A stretch of DNA of 64,000 nt from Locusta migratoria (Eukaryota > Arthropoda > Insecta > Orthoptera > Acrididae): contig CM048745.1 of NCBI GenBank assembly GCA_026315105.1, positions 789,974,890 to 790,038,889 of the forward strand, read 5' to 3'. This document shows positions 43,701 through 54,137 of this stretch, in pieces. How positions within the stretch are numbered: position 1 is the stretch's first letter; each line of letters starts with the position of its first letter. A program made the translations under genes and the position numbers. The notes below the pieces were generated by a model. It searched no databases. It saw only the letters and a program-made list of their open reading frames with translations, and was not told where the DNA came from.

Positions 43701-44763
43701 CCTCTTTTTTTTTCATGTCTAACAAGGCACATTAACACGTGGCCGCCTACACCTAGTCGCAAACAGAAATCAGTTCGCACAACCAGTATGCTGTGTGTCG
43801 GACAGGGTTTGCAACCTGGTTCCCCTGCTTATCAGGTAGTCGTGCTGACTACCTGCACACAGTGATCCTCACGACTGCTTTCACTGACTAACCTAGCACG
43901 ACTCCCGCTAGACCCATAGACCCAAATTCTCAACGTATCTATAACACTACTAACGTGTTGCCCCTGTCATTTTTCACTCATTATTCGACTCTCGTAAGAT
44001 TTCCAATCTAGTGTACACCGGAAGTGGACAATGTTTCACTGGCCGCATTCAATTACGTATCCCAGCACAGTTTCCGGATTGTTTGAAATGTGCATTTGGT
44101 GGTATGCTGTCGTGTATTCTTAGGACGTGTTAATTCCATATGCTTCCACCGAATCGATGTTCTTTTGGATTCCGGGGTGAAATGGTAAAACTATATTTCG
44201 TGAGATGTCATGATGGGATTCAGAAACGTCTGGTAGTCCCGTTCATAGCGTTCCAACAGTTCTCAAGAGACTTCCGCTCCTCCGTCAAAAGCAGAAAGCT
44301 GCCTTGGGACTCAGCGTGCACTCACTTTGTGGAGCAAACAATTACGTGGCGTAGTGGTCGGCGTGATTGGCTGGTGAGCAGAGGAACTGGGCTATACATC
44401 ACGGCCTGACACAAATATTTATTCCTACCCATTGATTTAATTCGATGTCCACCGACAGCTAATGTTGCAAATCCTTTTGTGTCTTGCTTTACTTATTATC
44501 ACAGCACCATATGTGTAACACTAATCCCGTCATTGTGGAAAACAGACGAGCCAATTTATAGTTTTTCATGCATATCGTACACAGAGCAAGGGGTTATGTC
44601 TAATTAGTACGCAAACCAGATTGTAGTTGCAAAACTTAAACAACTTGAAAGGGAACCAGTGGTTGAGAAGTGAGTGGGAAAGGTTTGTAGCCTATATCCA
44701 ATGTTATTCTGTGCAAGTCATCAAAACCAATAACGAATTTGGAATGGCAGTTGCAGTTGAAGA
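43701..44763. other. Unassigned
   Basis: 43790-43890 has an antisense tRNA-like piece (GGTTTGCAACCTGG, CAGGTAGTC repeats), possibly SINE family D. The remainder, including the open frame 44140-44409, carries no recognisable motif. Confidence 0.35.
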
Positions 44764-44968
44764 GCAGCGGTGGAGTAGCCGAGTGGTCTAAGGCGCCTCG
44801 CTGCTGAGCGCGCGATTGCTCGCTGTCGGAGGTTCAAGTCCTCCCTGGGGCATGGGTGTGTGTGTGTTTGTCCTTAGGTTAGTTTAACTTAGTGTAAGTA
44901 GTTTGTAAGCTACGGACTGATGACCACGTAGTTTGGTGCGATAGATTTACAAACATTTGAACAAACAT
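44764..44968 (+). mobile_element. SINE family B with 13-bp TSD
   Basis: Full-length. TTGCAGTTGAAGA at 44751-44763 and 44969-44981. Confidence 0.95.
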
Positions 44969-44981
44969 TTGCAGTTGAAGA

Positions 44982-45700
44982 AGAAATATAAAAGAGCTCA
45001 GACGAGAATCTTAGAATGCTGCTGTAAACGTTACATAACCTGGAATATTCACTGAACTAAATGACATCCTGAAAAGTGCTTGTTAAATCATATTAACAAA
45101 AGTTCTAGAGGACCCGCGCGAATACTGCGCACCGTTAGTGGAATGACAAAAATGTTGGAAAACATTGAAGTAATGTTCACGCATAGCTTTCTTTAGAATC
45201 AATAATGCAAGTGTTAGAAGCGCAAATGAAAGAGCTTGTTCCGCTGAGCGTTCGTAGCTCAAAAAGAACTGCGTACCTTAATTAGAACCTAAAATATCAT
45301 TAAACAAACCGATTAAAATGTTCAATGCAAGGACAGAAGGATACCGCGTTTGAATAAAAATAAAGAATGGAGATACTTAAGTTAATTCTGATCTGTGAAT
45401 GAATACCTTTCGTTCAAAGCAAAAAGGAAAGGAAATCGGTCGATAGAACGGCCTGACTGACTGAATTTACAGCAGGGAATCCCCATAAGAAATATACATA
45501 AGGAAGGCGAGAGTTATGTAATAACAAATCTGTGGATGAATACCTTTGGTTTAAAACAAAAGTGAAGGAGATCTGCCGGGTAGTTTAGTCTGGCCGACTG
45601 ACTTTAGTTTTCATAGATTCTTTTAATATGTAAGATGTGGAATAGTACAGCAAAGAGATCTAGTGGTGTTGCGGGTTCAAATAAGGCAGTACGACAACGA
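44982..45700. other. Unassigned, with one short repeated block
   Basis: GAATGAATACCTTTCGTTCA...CGGCCTGACTGACTG (45397-45465) recurs diverged at 45535-45605. No coding. Confidence 0.4.
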
Positions 45701-45820
45701 ATCTAATTAGTTATCTAGCAACATATGTAGTGACTATATCAAAATTATACATCTTTATTTCTATAAAGATGTATAATTTTGATATAGTCACTACATATGT
45801 TGCTGCATAACTAATTAGAT
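45701..45820. repeat. 120-bp near-perfect hairpin
   Basis: 57-bp arms (45701-45757 and 45764-45820) with two mismatches and a 6-base loop. AT-rich, no coding. No convincing TSD. Confidence 0.95.
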
Positions 45821-46013
45821 AAAAATTATGACAAGTTGTTGAATAGGTAGTTTGCATGAACACTAACTAAAATAACCGACTTGGTTTCCCTTAAGATCTC
45901 ACGACGTTTTATGGTGGAAGGAATTCGTCGCGAGACTTGCAGTTTTTTACATTTCATGTTTTTGATGGGATATAATCTTGTCCGCATAATCCTAGGAGAG
46001 TGACATATAGAAA

Positions 46014-46221
46014 GACGTTTAGGGTTTAGTGTCCCCTTGACAGCCTGGTCATTAGAGACGAAGGACAATCTCGGAGATTTTTTTGTTTCTCAGGATGGGA
46101 AAGGAAATTGGCCGCGCCTTCTCGAAGAAAATCTGGAGACCCGGAGGCGGACTTGAACTGCCGTCCTACCGAATGCGAGTCCAGTGTGTTAACTGCTAAA
46201 CTCTGCGACAGTTCGCTCTGT
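46014..46221 (-). mobile_element. SINE family E (tRNA-like)
   Basis: Minus strand: GAGTTTAGCAGTTAACACAC, GCATTCGGTAGGACGGCAG, B box GCAGTTCAAGTCCGCC, body GGCCAATTTCCTTTCCCATC and GTCTCTAATGACCAGGCTGT. Confidence 0.7.
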
Positions 46222-46590
46222 AGGAGGTTGTAGTATATAAAGAGCTTTATTTCTCGAAATAATTTACGTCAATCATCAAGAGTCTGCCGGTTCAGTTTCT
46301 TTAGTATCTCTGTGACACCCTCCTACAGGTCGAAGAAACCTCTGACCTTTCCAGCTACTCACGTTGGCAACCGCTCAATATCCCCTATAACGTTCCATTT
46401 GGAACAGGCCCCACACATCCAAGCAATATTGTAATGATAGTCGTACCAGCGATTTGGTAACTTTCTCTACTGCATTCACCCGGCATTCTACCAATAAAGC
46501 AAATTCTGCACCTGATTTACCCTTGAGTGAATATATTGATCATTCCATTTTGCATCATATCAAAGTTTTTTTCTAGGTATTTCATTTAAG
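46222..46590 (-). mobile_element. LINE fragment (3' half of RT protein), antisense
   Basis: Plus-strand text TCCAGCTACTCACGTTGGCA, CCCCACACATCCAAGCAATA and GGCATTCTACCAATAAAGC is antisense to the conserved Jockey/CR1-group C-terminal region (the part equivalent to LLEYCCPLW, QRRAAR and GR-type blocks at 41510-41300). Heavily mutated. Confidence 0.55.
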
Positions 46591-46609
46591 ATATTTCTGT
46601 TTGCTAATG

Positions 46610-47280
46610 ACGCAAATTAGTGTTGAAGGACACTTTTTACAATACTGACGCAATTAAAGAAATAAGTTCATGGTTTGAAGAAAATCAATTGATGCTAAAT
46701 CATGGTAAGACTCAGTTTTTACGGTTTCCAACACAAAATTCAACAAAAATGGACATTTAGATTACACAGGATAGGCATATGATAGGTTAGACTGAACAGT
46801 TCAAATTTGTCGGATTACGGAGGGACAGTAAGCTATCATGGAAAACCCAGGTTCAGGATGTTTAAAAGCTAACCGCTGCGTTAGATACCATTGGAACAGT
46901 ATATGAAGTAAGTGATAGTTTAAAACGAAAAGTACTCTACATTGATTATTTTCATTCTCTTATGACGTATAATTTATTTATTAAGGTAACGCTTCTAGTT
47001 CAAAAAGTTTTTTATAGAGCAGAAACGAGCGTTTCGAGCAGTAGTGTAAGCTTGAGAACCTCTTGTCGACCCTTGTTTAGAAGCATGGGAATTCTAACAT
47101 TGGGCACCCAATACACATTTTCTTTGATGTCGTTTGTTGTTAATAGTATCTGATTAATCCCAATTGCTAGCACCTTTCACTCAATTAATACTAGACAGAA
47201 ATCGAATGTGAATTTGGATCACATCTCCTTGACCCTTGTGGAGAAAGGGGTGCCTTTTTTTAAATAAGAATTCAAAGGGC
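46610..47280 (+). mobile_element. Jockey/CR1-group LINE (second family), 3' end
   Basis: Plus frames: ISSWFEENQLMLNHGKTQFL (46650-), EQFKFVGLRRDSKLSWKTQV, then TSCRPLFRSMGILTLGTQY and FSLMSFVVNS (47069-47150). Same family as 26815-27835. Its last part is inside the tandem duplication. Confidence 0.75.
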
Positions 47281-47547
47281 TCACACGAATTCGGCAACTT
47301 TTACCTGCTGGTCGTAAACCAAACACTCGAACTCGAGAGCTATCCCAGATCTATCCTCAAACGACAAACTCGAATTTGTCGACTCTATACCTGCTGCTGA
47401 GGGAGGCGTATTCCGGTTTTCCTCTTGCGAGCCGGTTGCTCGAAGCATGACGTCAATGGGGAGCTTCGTGTACTTTCTGTAGAACGCGTGCTGCTGTTTT
47501 TAACTTGTGCTCGCGTGTAATGCGTAATTCGATATCTACGCTGTCTC
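46899..47547. repeat. Tandem duplication, copy 1 (649 bp)
   Basis: Begins GTATATGAAGTAAGTGATAG and ends ATCTACGCTGTCTC. The next base starts copy 2. It covers the LINE 3' end and ~260 bp of downstream sequence. Confidence 0.97.
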
Positions 47548-48195
47548 GTATATGAAGTAAGTGATAGTTTAAAACGAAAAGTACTCTACATTGATTATTT
47601 TCATTCTCTTATGACGTATAATTTATTTATTAAGGTACGCTTCTAGTTCAAAAAGTTTTTTATAGAGCAGAAACGAGCGTTTCGAGCAGTAGTGTAAGCT
47701 TGAGAACCTCTTGTCGACCCTTGTTTAGAAGCATGGGAATTCTAACATTGGGCACCCAATACACATTTTCTTTGATGTCGTTTGTTGTTAATAGTATCTG
47801 ATTAATCCCAATTGCTAGCACCTTTCACTCAATTAATACTAGACAGAAATCGAATGTGAATTTGGATCACATCTCCTTGACCCTTGTGGAGAAAGGGGTG
47901 CCTTTTTTTAAATAAGAATTCAAAGGGCTCACACGAATTCGGCAACTTTTACCTGCTGGTCGTAAACCAAACACTCGAACTCGAGAGCTATCCCAGATCT
48001 ATCCTCAAACGACAAACTCGAATTTGTCGACTCTATACCTGCTGCTGAGGGAGGCGTATTCCGGTTTTCCTCTTGCGAGCCGGTTGCTCGAAGCATGACG
48101 TCAATGGGGAGCTTCGTGTACTTTCTGTAGAACGCGTGCTGCTGTTTTTAACTTGTGCTCGCGTGTAATGCGTAATTCGATATCTACGCTGTCTC
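47548..48195. repeat. Tandem duplication, copy 2 (648 bp)
   Basis: Appears identical to copy 1 except for one missing A near 47636 (AAGGTACGC against AAGGTAACGC). Either a very recent duplication or an assembly artefact. Confidence 0.97.
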
Positions 48196-48408
48196 CCATT
48201 ACCTTTTTTTCTTTTTAAATCTTGTAAGTCGTTCAAATTATTTTGCGTGCGCAAATACGATTTAGGGGACAAACTGAGCAGCTCTCTTGGACTGTTTGAG
48301 GACGTGCTGCCCTTCAGCCGTGGTGGAATGGCCGAGCGCATAAAGACGCCTTGCTGTGGAGAGCGCGGTTGCTCGCTGTCAAAGGTTCGATTCCTCCCTT
48401 GGGCATGG

Positions 48409-48449
<41 letters not shown>

Positions 48450-48484
48450 GTCCTTTGCATAAGTCAGTCTAAGTTACCTTAAGG

Positions 48485-50995
48485 TAAGACGGTAGGCTGA
48501 AATTTTTCAAAAAATAAATTTTATGTTTTTGCATAATTAGGTACGGTGTTCTTTTGTGAACATTTGTATGTATTTTTTACTCCTGTCCACCAGTGAGAAC
48601 TGCATTTTATTAAAAATCGAATGACATCTGTCACTCGGTAATAACTTACGCCCCTTTTCGTAAAAAGGATTATACCTTCGGACTTTTACAGTTAGAGATG
48701 TTGTGTGTGTGTGTGTGTTTTGTACAGAAATGTACGATTCATATGTTGGTTAACCTGTTAGAGCGCATTTCGATAGTCAAATGTCTGCGGACGTGCTTGT
48801 AAACAAAAGTTCTCTTATAAAAACGTGTCCCATTGCTTGCTGTTGTTTGTGAATGCGAAATTTCTTGAAAGTTTTAGTGCATTGTATAGTAATCTGTATT
48901 TCTGTAACGACTAAACCAAAAAGGTTTGTTCAAGAAACGTAATTCCAAGGAAATCAAAACAAGAAAACTGTAGAAAGTGAAGGTCAAAATCAGTGCAACA
49001 GCAGCATGCCTCTCGTACCTGAAACTCCACCAAGTGCTTCGAGAAATAAGATAAACGTTAATAAATATAGAGAAGTAGATGAAAGTTGTGGGAGTACTAA
49101 CATTATAGTAGATCTAGGATTATTACAGTGTGTTATAAGTGGTGGCCTGCAAGATGTGTGTTGGTCAAGTCAGTTCGTGTGAAGTTGCAAGTGCCAGACT
49201 AGGTTAAGTATGTGAATTGAAATTAGTGTGCAGTTTCTGCAGGAGTGAAAAACTATTTTGCACTTCGCAACATTGTTCTTTCAGTGATTTATATGGCACT
49301 AATGTGAGGTTAGTGTATGGTCTTCGATGCATAGGGAAGGGTCTTACCAGTGGTAAAGTGTTATGTGCAGTAATGAATTTGCCAGAACCCCCTACAAAAT
49401 GTCACAGGTACACTGAATACATATTGGATGGTATGACTACAGTAGCAGAATATTCAGTGAAATCTGCAACTAAAGAAGCAGCAGAAATAAATGACAATGG
49501 AAATGATATTCCAGTTGCCTTTGATGGAAGTTGACACAAGAGGGGGCACACTGCAAGGAATGGCTGTTCTACAGCAACAAGTTTTGACACACGTAAAGTT
49601 ATGATGTTCCAGTAATAAAATTAGAATGTGTGGAGCATGTTAAAAAGAGGATGGGCACCCGCGTTCGTACACTCAAGAGCAAACGTTGTGGAACAAATGT
49701 TCAATTGTTTGTAAAGCTTATGGGACTTAACTACGGGGTCATTAGTCCCTAAACTTACAAACTACTTATGAACTACTTACGAACTAGGACGGCACAAATA
49801 TCCATGCCCGAGGCACAAATATCCATGCCCGAGGGGGGATTCGAGCCCCCGACCGTAGTGGCCGTGCAGACCGTGACTGAAGCGCCTCAGTCTCCTCAGC
49901 CACCGCGGCCGCCAAACGTTGTGGAACAAAACTTTCTGATGAGAAGTCTATGGAAGTATAGGTTGACAGATAAGATTATCATTGAGTTGCAGGAATATTA
50001 TGGAAATGCGATTAGGAAGAATGCTGGAGATCTGGAGGCAATGAAAAAGCAATCTGGGCCACTTTCTTCCAACACATTTTCTATGTCCGCCACCCCCTGA
50101 TACGTGGTGCAAGTTTAGGAAGACACAGGCAGCTGGTAACCTCAACACATTCACACACAAGCACTCTATCCCTGAATCAATTATGGATCAAATCAAACCA
50201 TTCTACAGAGACCTTGCCCACCCTGATCTACTGAGGAAGTGCTTCCATGGGAAAACTCAGAACGTATATGTAGCCTCCAACAACATTATGTGAACCGGCA
50301 TCCCTGAAAGGTATTACAGAACTTTACAACTAGGAGTGCCAGATGCTGTGATAATGTGGAACAATGGAAACATTGCCAGAATAAAAGTTTTAGAACAGCT
50401 ACTGTAACTATTCTAAGAGAACTCTACAGCTTGCGTATTACCAAGTCACGTTTTTCTGCTTGTCTAATGTCTAAAGAGTCAAAAAGCAAGAAAAGGAAAC
50501 AGGCAAATGAACCCAAGGATAATGAAGACCCTGATTATGGTGCAGGCTGCTTCTAACCATTTCTTGGGGATGGATCTGTAAGTTTTTCCTAGAATAAACA
50601 TGTTGTAAAACTTTAGGTCTCATTTTCTCAAAACTGTAAATTCTGAAACATTTGCCCCGTTTTCTCAGTAACTATCAGAGAAACATTAATGAAAATTTCA
50701 CAGATTGTAAACAACACTGCATTACAGCTGTGGAACCGCAATCATGTTGATTGCACCAGTAATTCTGCTGTAACAAAAACATTTATGACCTTTTTCACAA
50801 AACATTTTAATCCACGGCAATGAAATTAATAAGTATATAATAAATTAAAATTCCACAACGATTTCGGTTCAGTGAGTTGCACAAAGATCATTTAATTTTC
50901 ATTGAATATTTCAGACAAATGTGTTCAGTAGTTTCTGAAAAAATGGGCCATGAATTTGCTTAATTTAATTGACGGTATAGGGCCTACCGTCTCAA
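48485..50995 (+). mobile_element. Mutator-like DNA transposon, degraded
   Basis: Short terminal inverted repeats: TAAGACGGTAGGC at 48485 and GCCTACCGTCTCA at 50982-50994. Plus-strand transposase relic: CSFCRSEKLFCTSQHC (zinc-like Cys), NVRLVYGLRCIGKGLTSGKV and CAVMNLPEPPTKCHRYT (49300-49410), IPVAFDGS (49510-), LECVEHVKKRMGTRVRT (49622-), LQEYYGNAIRKNAGDLEAMK (49990-50050), DLAHPDLLRKCFHGKTQN (50210-), and the acidic end EDPDYGAGCF (50526-50556). These match the Mutator-like transposase family common in arthropods. A central block after AFDGS is deleted and several frameshifts occur. Confidence 0.75.
49698..49912 (-). mobile_element. SINE family A with 18-bp TSD and internal duplication
   Basis: CAAACGTTGTGGAACAAA at 49680-49697 and 49913-49930. 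Inside, GCACAAATATCCATGCCCGAG occurs twice in a row (49792-49812 and 49813-49833). Confidence 0.95.
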
Positions 50996-51052
50996 CGTAA
51001 GTTGTTTGTAATCCTATGGACTGGTAACCACAGATTTACAAGTAATTGAACG

Positions 51053-51790
51053 TTTTCTAGCTGGCCTTTACAGGTTAGTGAAGCCATCAGAATATCAAAG
51101 CAACAGCAAAACGATTTAGATAAGATATCCGCATGGTGCAAAAATTGGAAATTCAAGCGCGAAGCCATCCAAATGAGCACTAAAATAAAACTGTTAACCT
51201 TGATTCACACGACAAGTAAGTCAAATTTACAGACCATAAATACAATTAAATACCTAGGAATTATAATGTCAAGAAACTTTAATTAGAAAGAACACATAGA
51301 AAATATCGTAGGGAAGGCAAATATAGAACACTACTAAAGAAACTGCCTACACTACACTTGTGCGTCCTATTTTGGCGTACTGCTGCTGCGCATTGTAGTA
51401 TATCCACTAAGTAAGACTGACGAAGGATACATAGAAAGTTTAGAGAAGAGCAGCTCATTTTGTACTATTCCGATACAGGGGAGAGAATTAGGACGGAAAT
51501 AATTAAAAGATGCTTTAACCGTTGCTGCGAAATTTCATTCAACAATTTTCTCCTCCAATTGCGAACATATTTTGTAAGCACTTACCTACATAGGGTGACA
51601 TGATCATCATAATAAAGTAAGTGAAATCGAATCGAGAGCTGAAAGATGTACGTGTTCCTTTCTCTCGCGCGCAACTAGAGAATGGAATAGTAGAGAAATA
51701 TTATGAAAGAGGTTCGATAAACCGCCTGTCAGGCCACTTAAAATGTGATTTACAGAGTAAATATGTATATGTAGATGTATTGTGTTGATG
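51053..51790 (+). mobile_element. Jockey/CR1-group LINE, 3' part, degraded
   Basis: Same family as 40975-42830, plus strand. QQQNDLDKISAWCKNWKFK-like (51100-51150), NTIKYLGIIMSRNFN (51240-51285), TLVRPILAYCCCAL-like (51358-51395), end LEKCYYERGSINRLSGHLKC-like and the 3' tail ATATGTAGATGTATTG. Many frame breaks. Confidence 0.75.
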
Positions 51791-51911
51791 CTATATTGGA
51801 CACAATAACATAGAACCAAGGGCATTTTTTTACCATTGTTTTTCTATAGATTTAGAAAAGTAATATGTAAAGTTATCGAGTTGTGAAAGAAAAGAAAATG
51901 GAAGAATATAT

Positions 51912-52110
51912 CATGCAGTGAAGGCTTTCACGACCGGGTGAAATAATTGCTGTTGAATCTTCCGGGTTATGTGGTCGTGGTCGAAGAAACGTATCTGCTC
52001 CTGACGTTTCGTCCAGAGCTGCGCTGGACATCCTCAGAGGTGCTACTGATAGCGGTGAGTCTTGCCGACTTCGACCACGACCACATAACCCGGAAGATTC
52101 AACAGCAATT
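51912..52110. mobile_element. 199-bp foldback mini-element with hammerhead-like motif, 14-bp TSD
   Basis: Inserted between ATGGAAGAATATAT repeats (51898-51911 and 52111-52124). Perfect 41-bp inverted arms at 51946-51986 and 52069-52109. A 34-bp extension (51912-51945) lies outside the left arm and one T outside the right. The loop carries the hammerhead-like motif. It is adjacent to, but distinct from, the Penelope-like coding relic at 52400-54000. Confidence 0.88.
52001..52037 (-). ncRNA. Hammerhead-ribozyme-like motif
   Basis: Minus strand: CUGAGGA, U, GUCCAG-(loop)-CUGGAC perfect 6-bp stem II, GAAA, CGU, C. Stem III is the palindrome ACGU. Best stem II of all copies in the window. Confidence 0.65.
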
Positions 52111-52412
52111 ATGGAAGAATATATGCCTACCATTTTCGTCCAGTGGGTTACAAATGGAGCATTTAAAGTGGCTTGTTCGGTTTGCCTACCAAAAAAGTAA
52201 CTGAAATCAAATGAAATCCAATCTTAGAAGATAGCGATATACCACGAAAAAAATTTCGGTGCTGCAGATACAGACAGGATAAACGACGTAAACAAAGAGA
52301 ACGCGGCAGCAAAAGACAGAACAAAGAGGAACAGGACTATTGTTATATGAATATAATTCACTGTTGAAATTCTTCTCGGGTCTGCAGCCGGATAACATCG
52401 TCAATTGGACAC

Positions 52413-52446
52413 AATATTTCGACAGGTCAACTGTCTACTATTTTCA
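52413..52446 (-). ncRNA. Possible hammerhead-like motif in the Penelope-like 3' region
   Basis: Minus strand: CTGAAAATAGTAGACAGTTG then ACCTGTCGAAATATT. GACAG/CUGUC stem II adjoins GAAA, and AUAU is a 4-base palindrome. The first box is CUGAAAA rather than CUGANGA, so it is degraded. Confidence 0.4.
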
Positions 52447-53173
52447 GGCGAGTACGCCGAATGCACTTACTTGCCGGAAACTGAGAACAGAAACAGCGGC
52501 ACCTTTATAGAGCTCTCACGGCCCAACGCGCATGCGCGACACCAAAGTCGACGCCCTCTCGGTGCAATAGAACCAGTAGAGGGTCAGCGGAGAAAATCAG
52601 CAAAAACGATAGGTCGAAAGAAGAACTAGGTAAAAGAAACTGCAAGTCGATATGAAGACCGTTGTTGTTCAATATCAAGGAAAATTGGTTTCCAAGGTTT
52701 ACTTAAAGGAAGCCCTTGTCCCTAGTAATAATATTATTAGCCATACGAATTTCCATCGATTCCTTAAGACCACATTCCCAGTAGCGGGAGGCAAGAGTAG
52801 TCCTTTTTGTCTCATTATACAACATCTTGTGTCCCTCATTAAGACAATGCTCTGCGACAGTCGACTTTTCAGGTTGAAGTAAGCAAGTATGTCGGTGCTG
52901 TTCTACACGCCTGAATAGTGCGGATGGTTTCCACAGTGACATGGAATTCTGTATACACCGGTCTTATTCAGTCCCAAATCATCCTTGACTGATCCAAGGA
53001 GGGCCCTAGTCTTTGCCGGTGGCATGAAAACACTTTTAATGTCAAATCTTCTTAAAATTCTTGAAATTTTCGAAGATATATTCCCGACGAAAGGCAAAAA
53101 AGCAATAGATTTGTTATTATCCTCTAATGGTTCACCTGTTGGTCCAAACAGAAACGCACGACAAATTTGTTGA

Positions 53174-53516
53174 TCAGCCAAACAAGAACCAAATAAAGAT
53201 AAGGCAAAAGTAAATCAACAATAAAACAGAAAATTCATAAAATCAAATATATTAAAACACCCAATTAAAATAATTGATGTCAACAAAATTGAAGTCAAAT
53301 TCACTTCATAAGAAACAGTTTGAACAACAGAACGCAAGGAACCTAATAATGAGTAATTTGAATTAATGTATAAACTCTCAACCTAGTACAACAAAGAAAA
53401 AAGAAAAACCCATAAGGAAAAGAACATATATAACTTATATAAGGAAAAGTAACTCAAATGAATAAAGAAATTGTTACATTAAAAGCAGGAGAAAAGTAGT
53501 ATACAAAATAATTTGA
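53174..53516 (-). pseudogene. nad1: Nuclear mitochondrial insert (NUMT), partial nad1
   Basis: AT-rich minus-strand sequence that reads as NADH dehydrogenase subunit 1 when TGA is Trp: NYFVYYFSPAFNVTISLFIW, then SNYSLLGSLRSVVQTVSYEV and NLTSILLTSIILIGCFNIFD, ending near GSCLAD. These are conserved transmembrane and loop segments of insect ND1 (SxNxxYSLLGSLRSVxQTISYEV). A small frameshift precedes SNYSLL. It is flanked on both sides by Penelope-like coding sequence, so the mitochondrial piece lies inside that element. Nuclear and non-functional. Confidence 0.85.
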
Positions 53517-54072
53517 CATTCTGTTCAAAGAGGACCTTCAGTTGCTCCAGTTCTTCACCCAGATGGTCTGCATCAGAGATGGGCGTACGCTCTTTTCACT
53601 AGAGTACGCAAAACCTCCATACTTCGGTGTGGCGGACGACAACTGGTCGCATGAAGGGAGAGATTGGTGCGGGTGGGTTTGCGATATACGCTTTGTAAGG
53701 TATAAATATCATCTTGGAGTGCATGTTGTCGATTTTAGTCTGGAGCTCAATCATTGTTCCACTATTACCATTAAAAAGGACCAAGATATCATCTACGTAT
53801 CTTTTCTAATAGATGTTTTTTTCGGTTATATCACTGTGTAATTCGAAAAATTTTGTCCCTAATTTGCTAAGAACTCTAAATGCAATTTCCCCTTGTGAAT
53901 CCATCTTCCTCGTGATAAATTTTGTCATTATATTCACATTCGGATATTTCAATTGATGTACGCAGGTTGACTACATATACACAAACCATATGACATAAGT
54001 TCTACATAATGAAACGTTAGTACAATATGTACAAATGTATGTCTATCGTTATACCCATTTCTGAGGCACGTG

Positions 54073-54074
<2 letters not shown>

Positions 54075-54135
<61 letters not shown>
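54075..54135. repeat. (AT)n microsatellite
   Basis: About 30 TA dinucleotides. It creates spurious Ile-Tyr open frames on both strands. Confidence 0.97.

Positions 54136-54137
<2 letters not shown>

Larger units (their letters stand above)
48317..51052 (+). mobile_element. SINE family B split by a Mutator-like element
   Basis: Head and body 48317-48484 (GCCGTGGTGGAATGGCCGAG, GGAGAGCGCGGTTGCTCGCT, GGTTCGATTCCTCCC, an expanded (GT)n at 48409-48450). The remaining tail is at 50996-51052 (GTAAGTTGTTTGTAATCC, ATTTACAAGTAATTGAAC). Confidence 0.75.
52200..54010 (-). mobile_element. Penelope-like retroelement (RT and GIY-YIG region), degraded, with NUMT inside
   Basis: Minus strand. Around 53810-53690: KRYVDDILVLFNGNSGT, the RT catalytic box of Penelope-like elements, then ELQTKIDNMHSK. 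53580-53520: ADHLGEELEQLKVLFEQN. After a mitochondrial insert, 53170-52910: QQICRAFLFGPTGEP, ISRILRRFDIKSVFMPPAKT and TGVYRIPCHCGNHPHYSGV, the start of the GIY-YIG endonuclease-type domain (GVYxIPCxCG). 52900-52700: RRVEQHRHTCLLQPEKSTVA and EHCLNEGHKMLYNET, the domain's EH motif region. Stops and frameshifts throughout. Penelope-like rather than LINE because of the C-terminal GIY-YIG-type block. Confidence 0.82.

Noticed and set aside
43790..43890. Second SINE family D copy
   Set aside because: Only a weak B-box-like piece and loose similarity; left as unassigned.
51898..54010. Treating the 199-bp foldback as the terminal repeat of the adjacent Penelope-like element
   Set aside because: The mini-element has its own 14-bp TSD, so it is an independent insertion, even though its family may be related.
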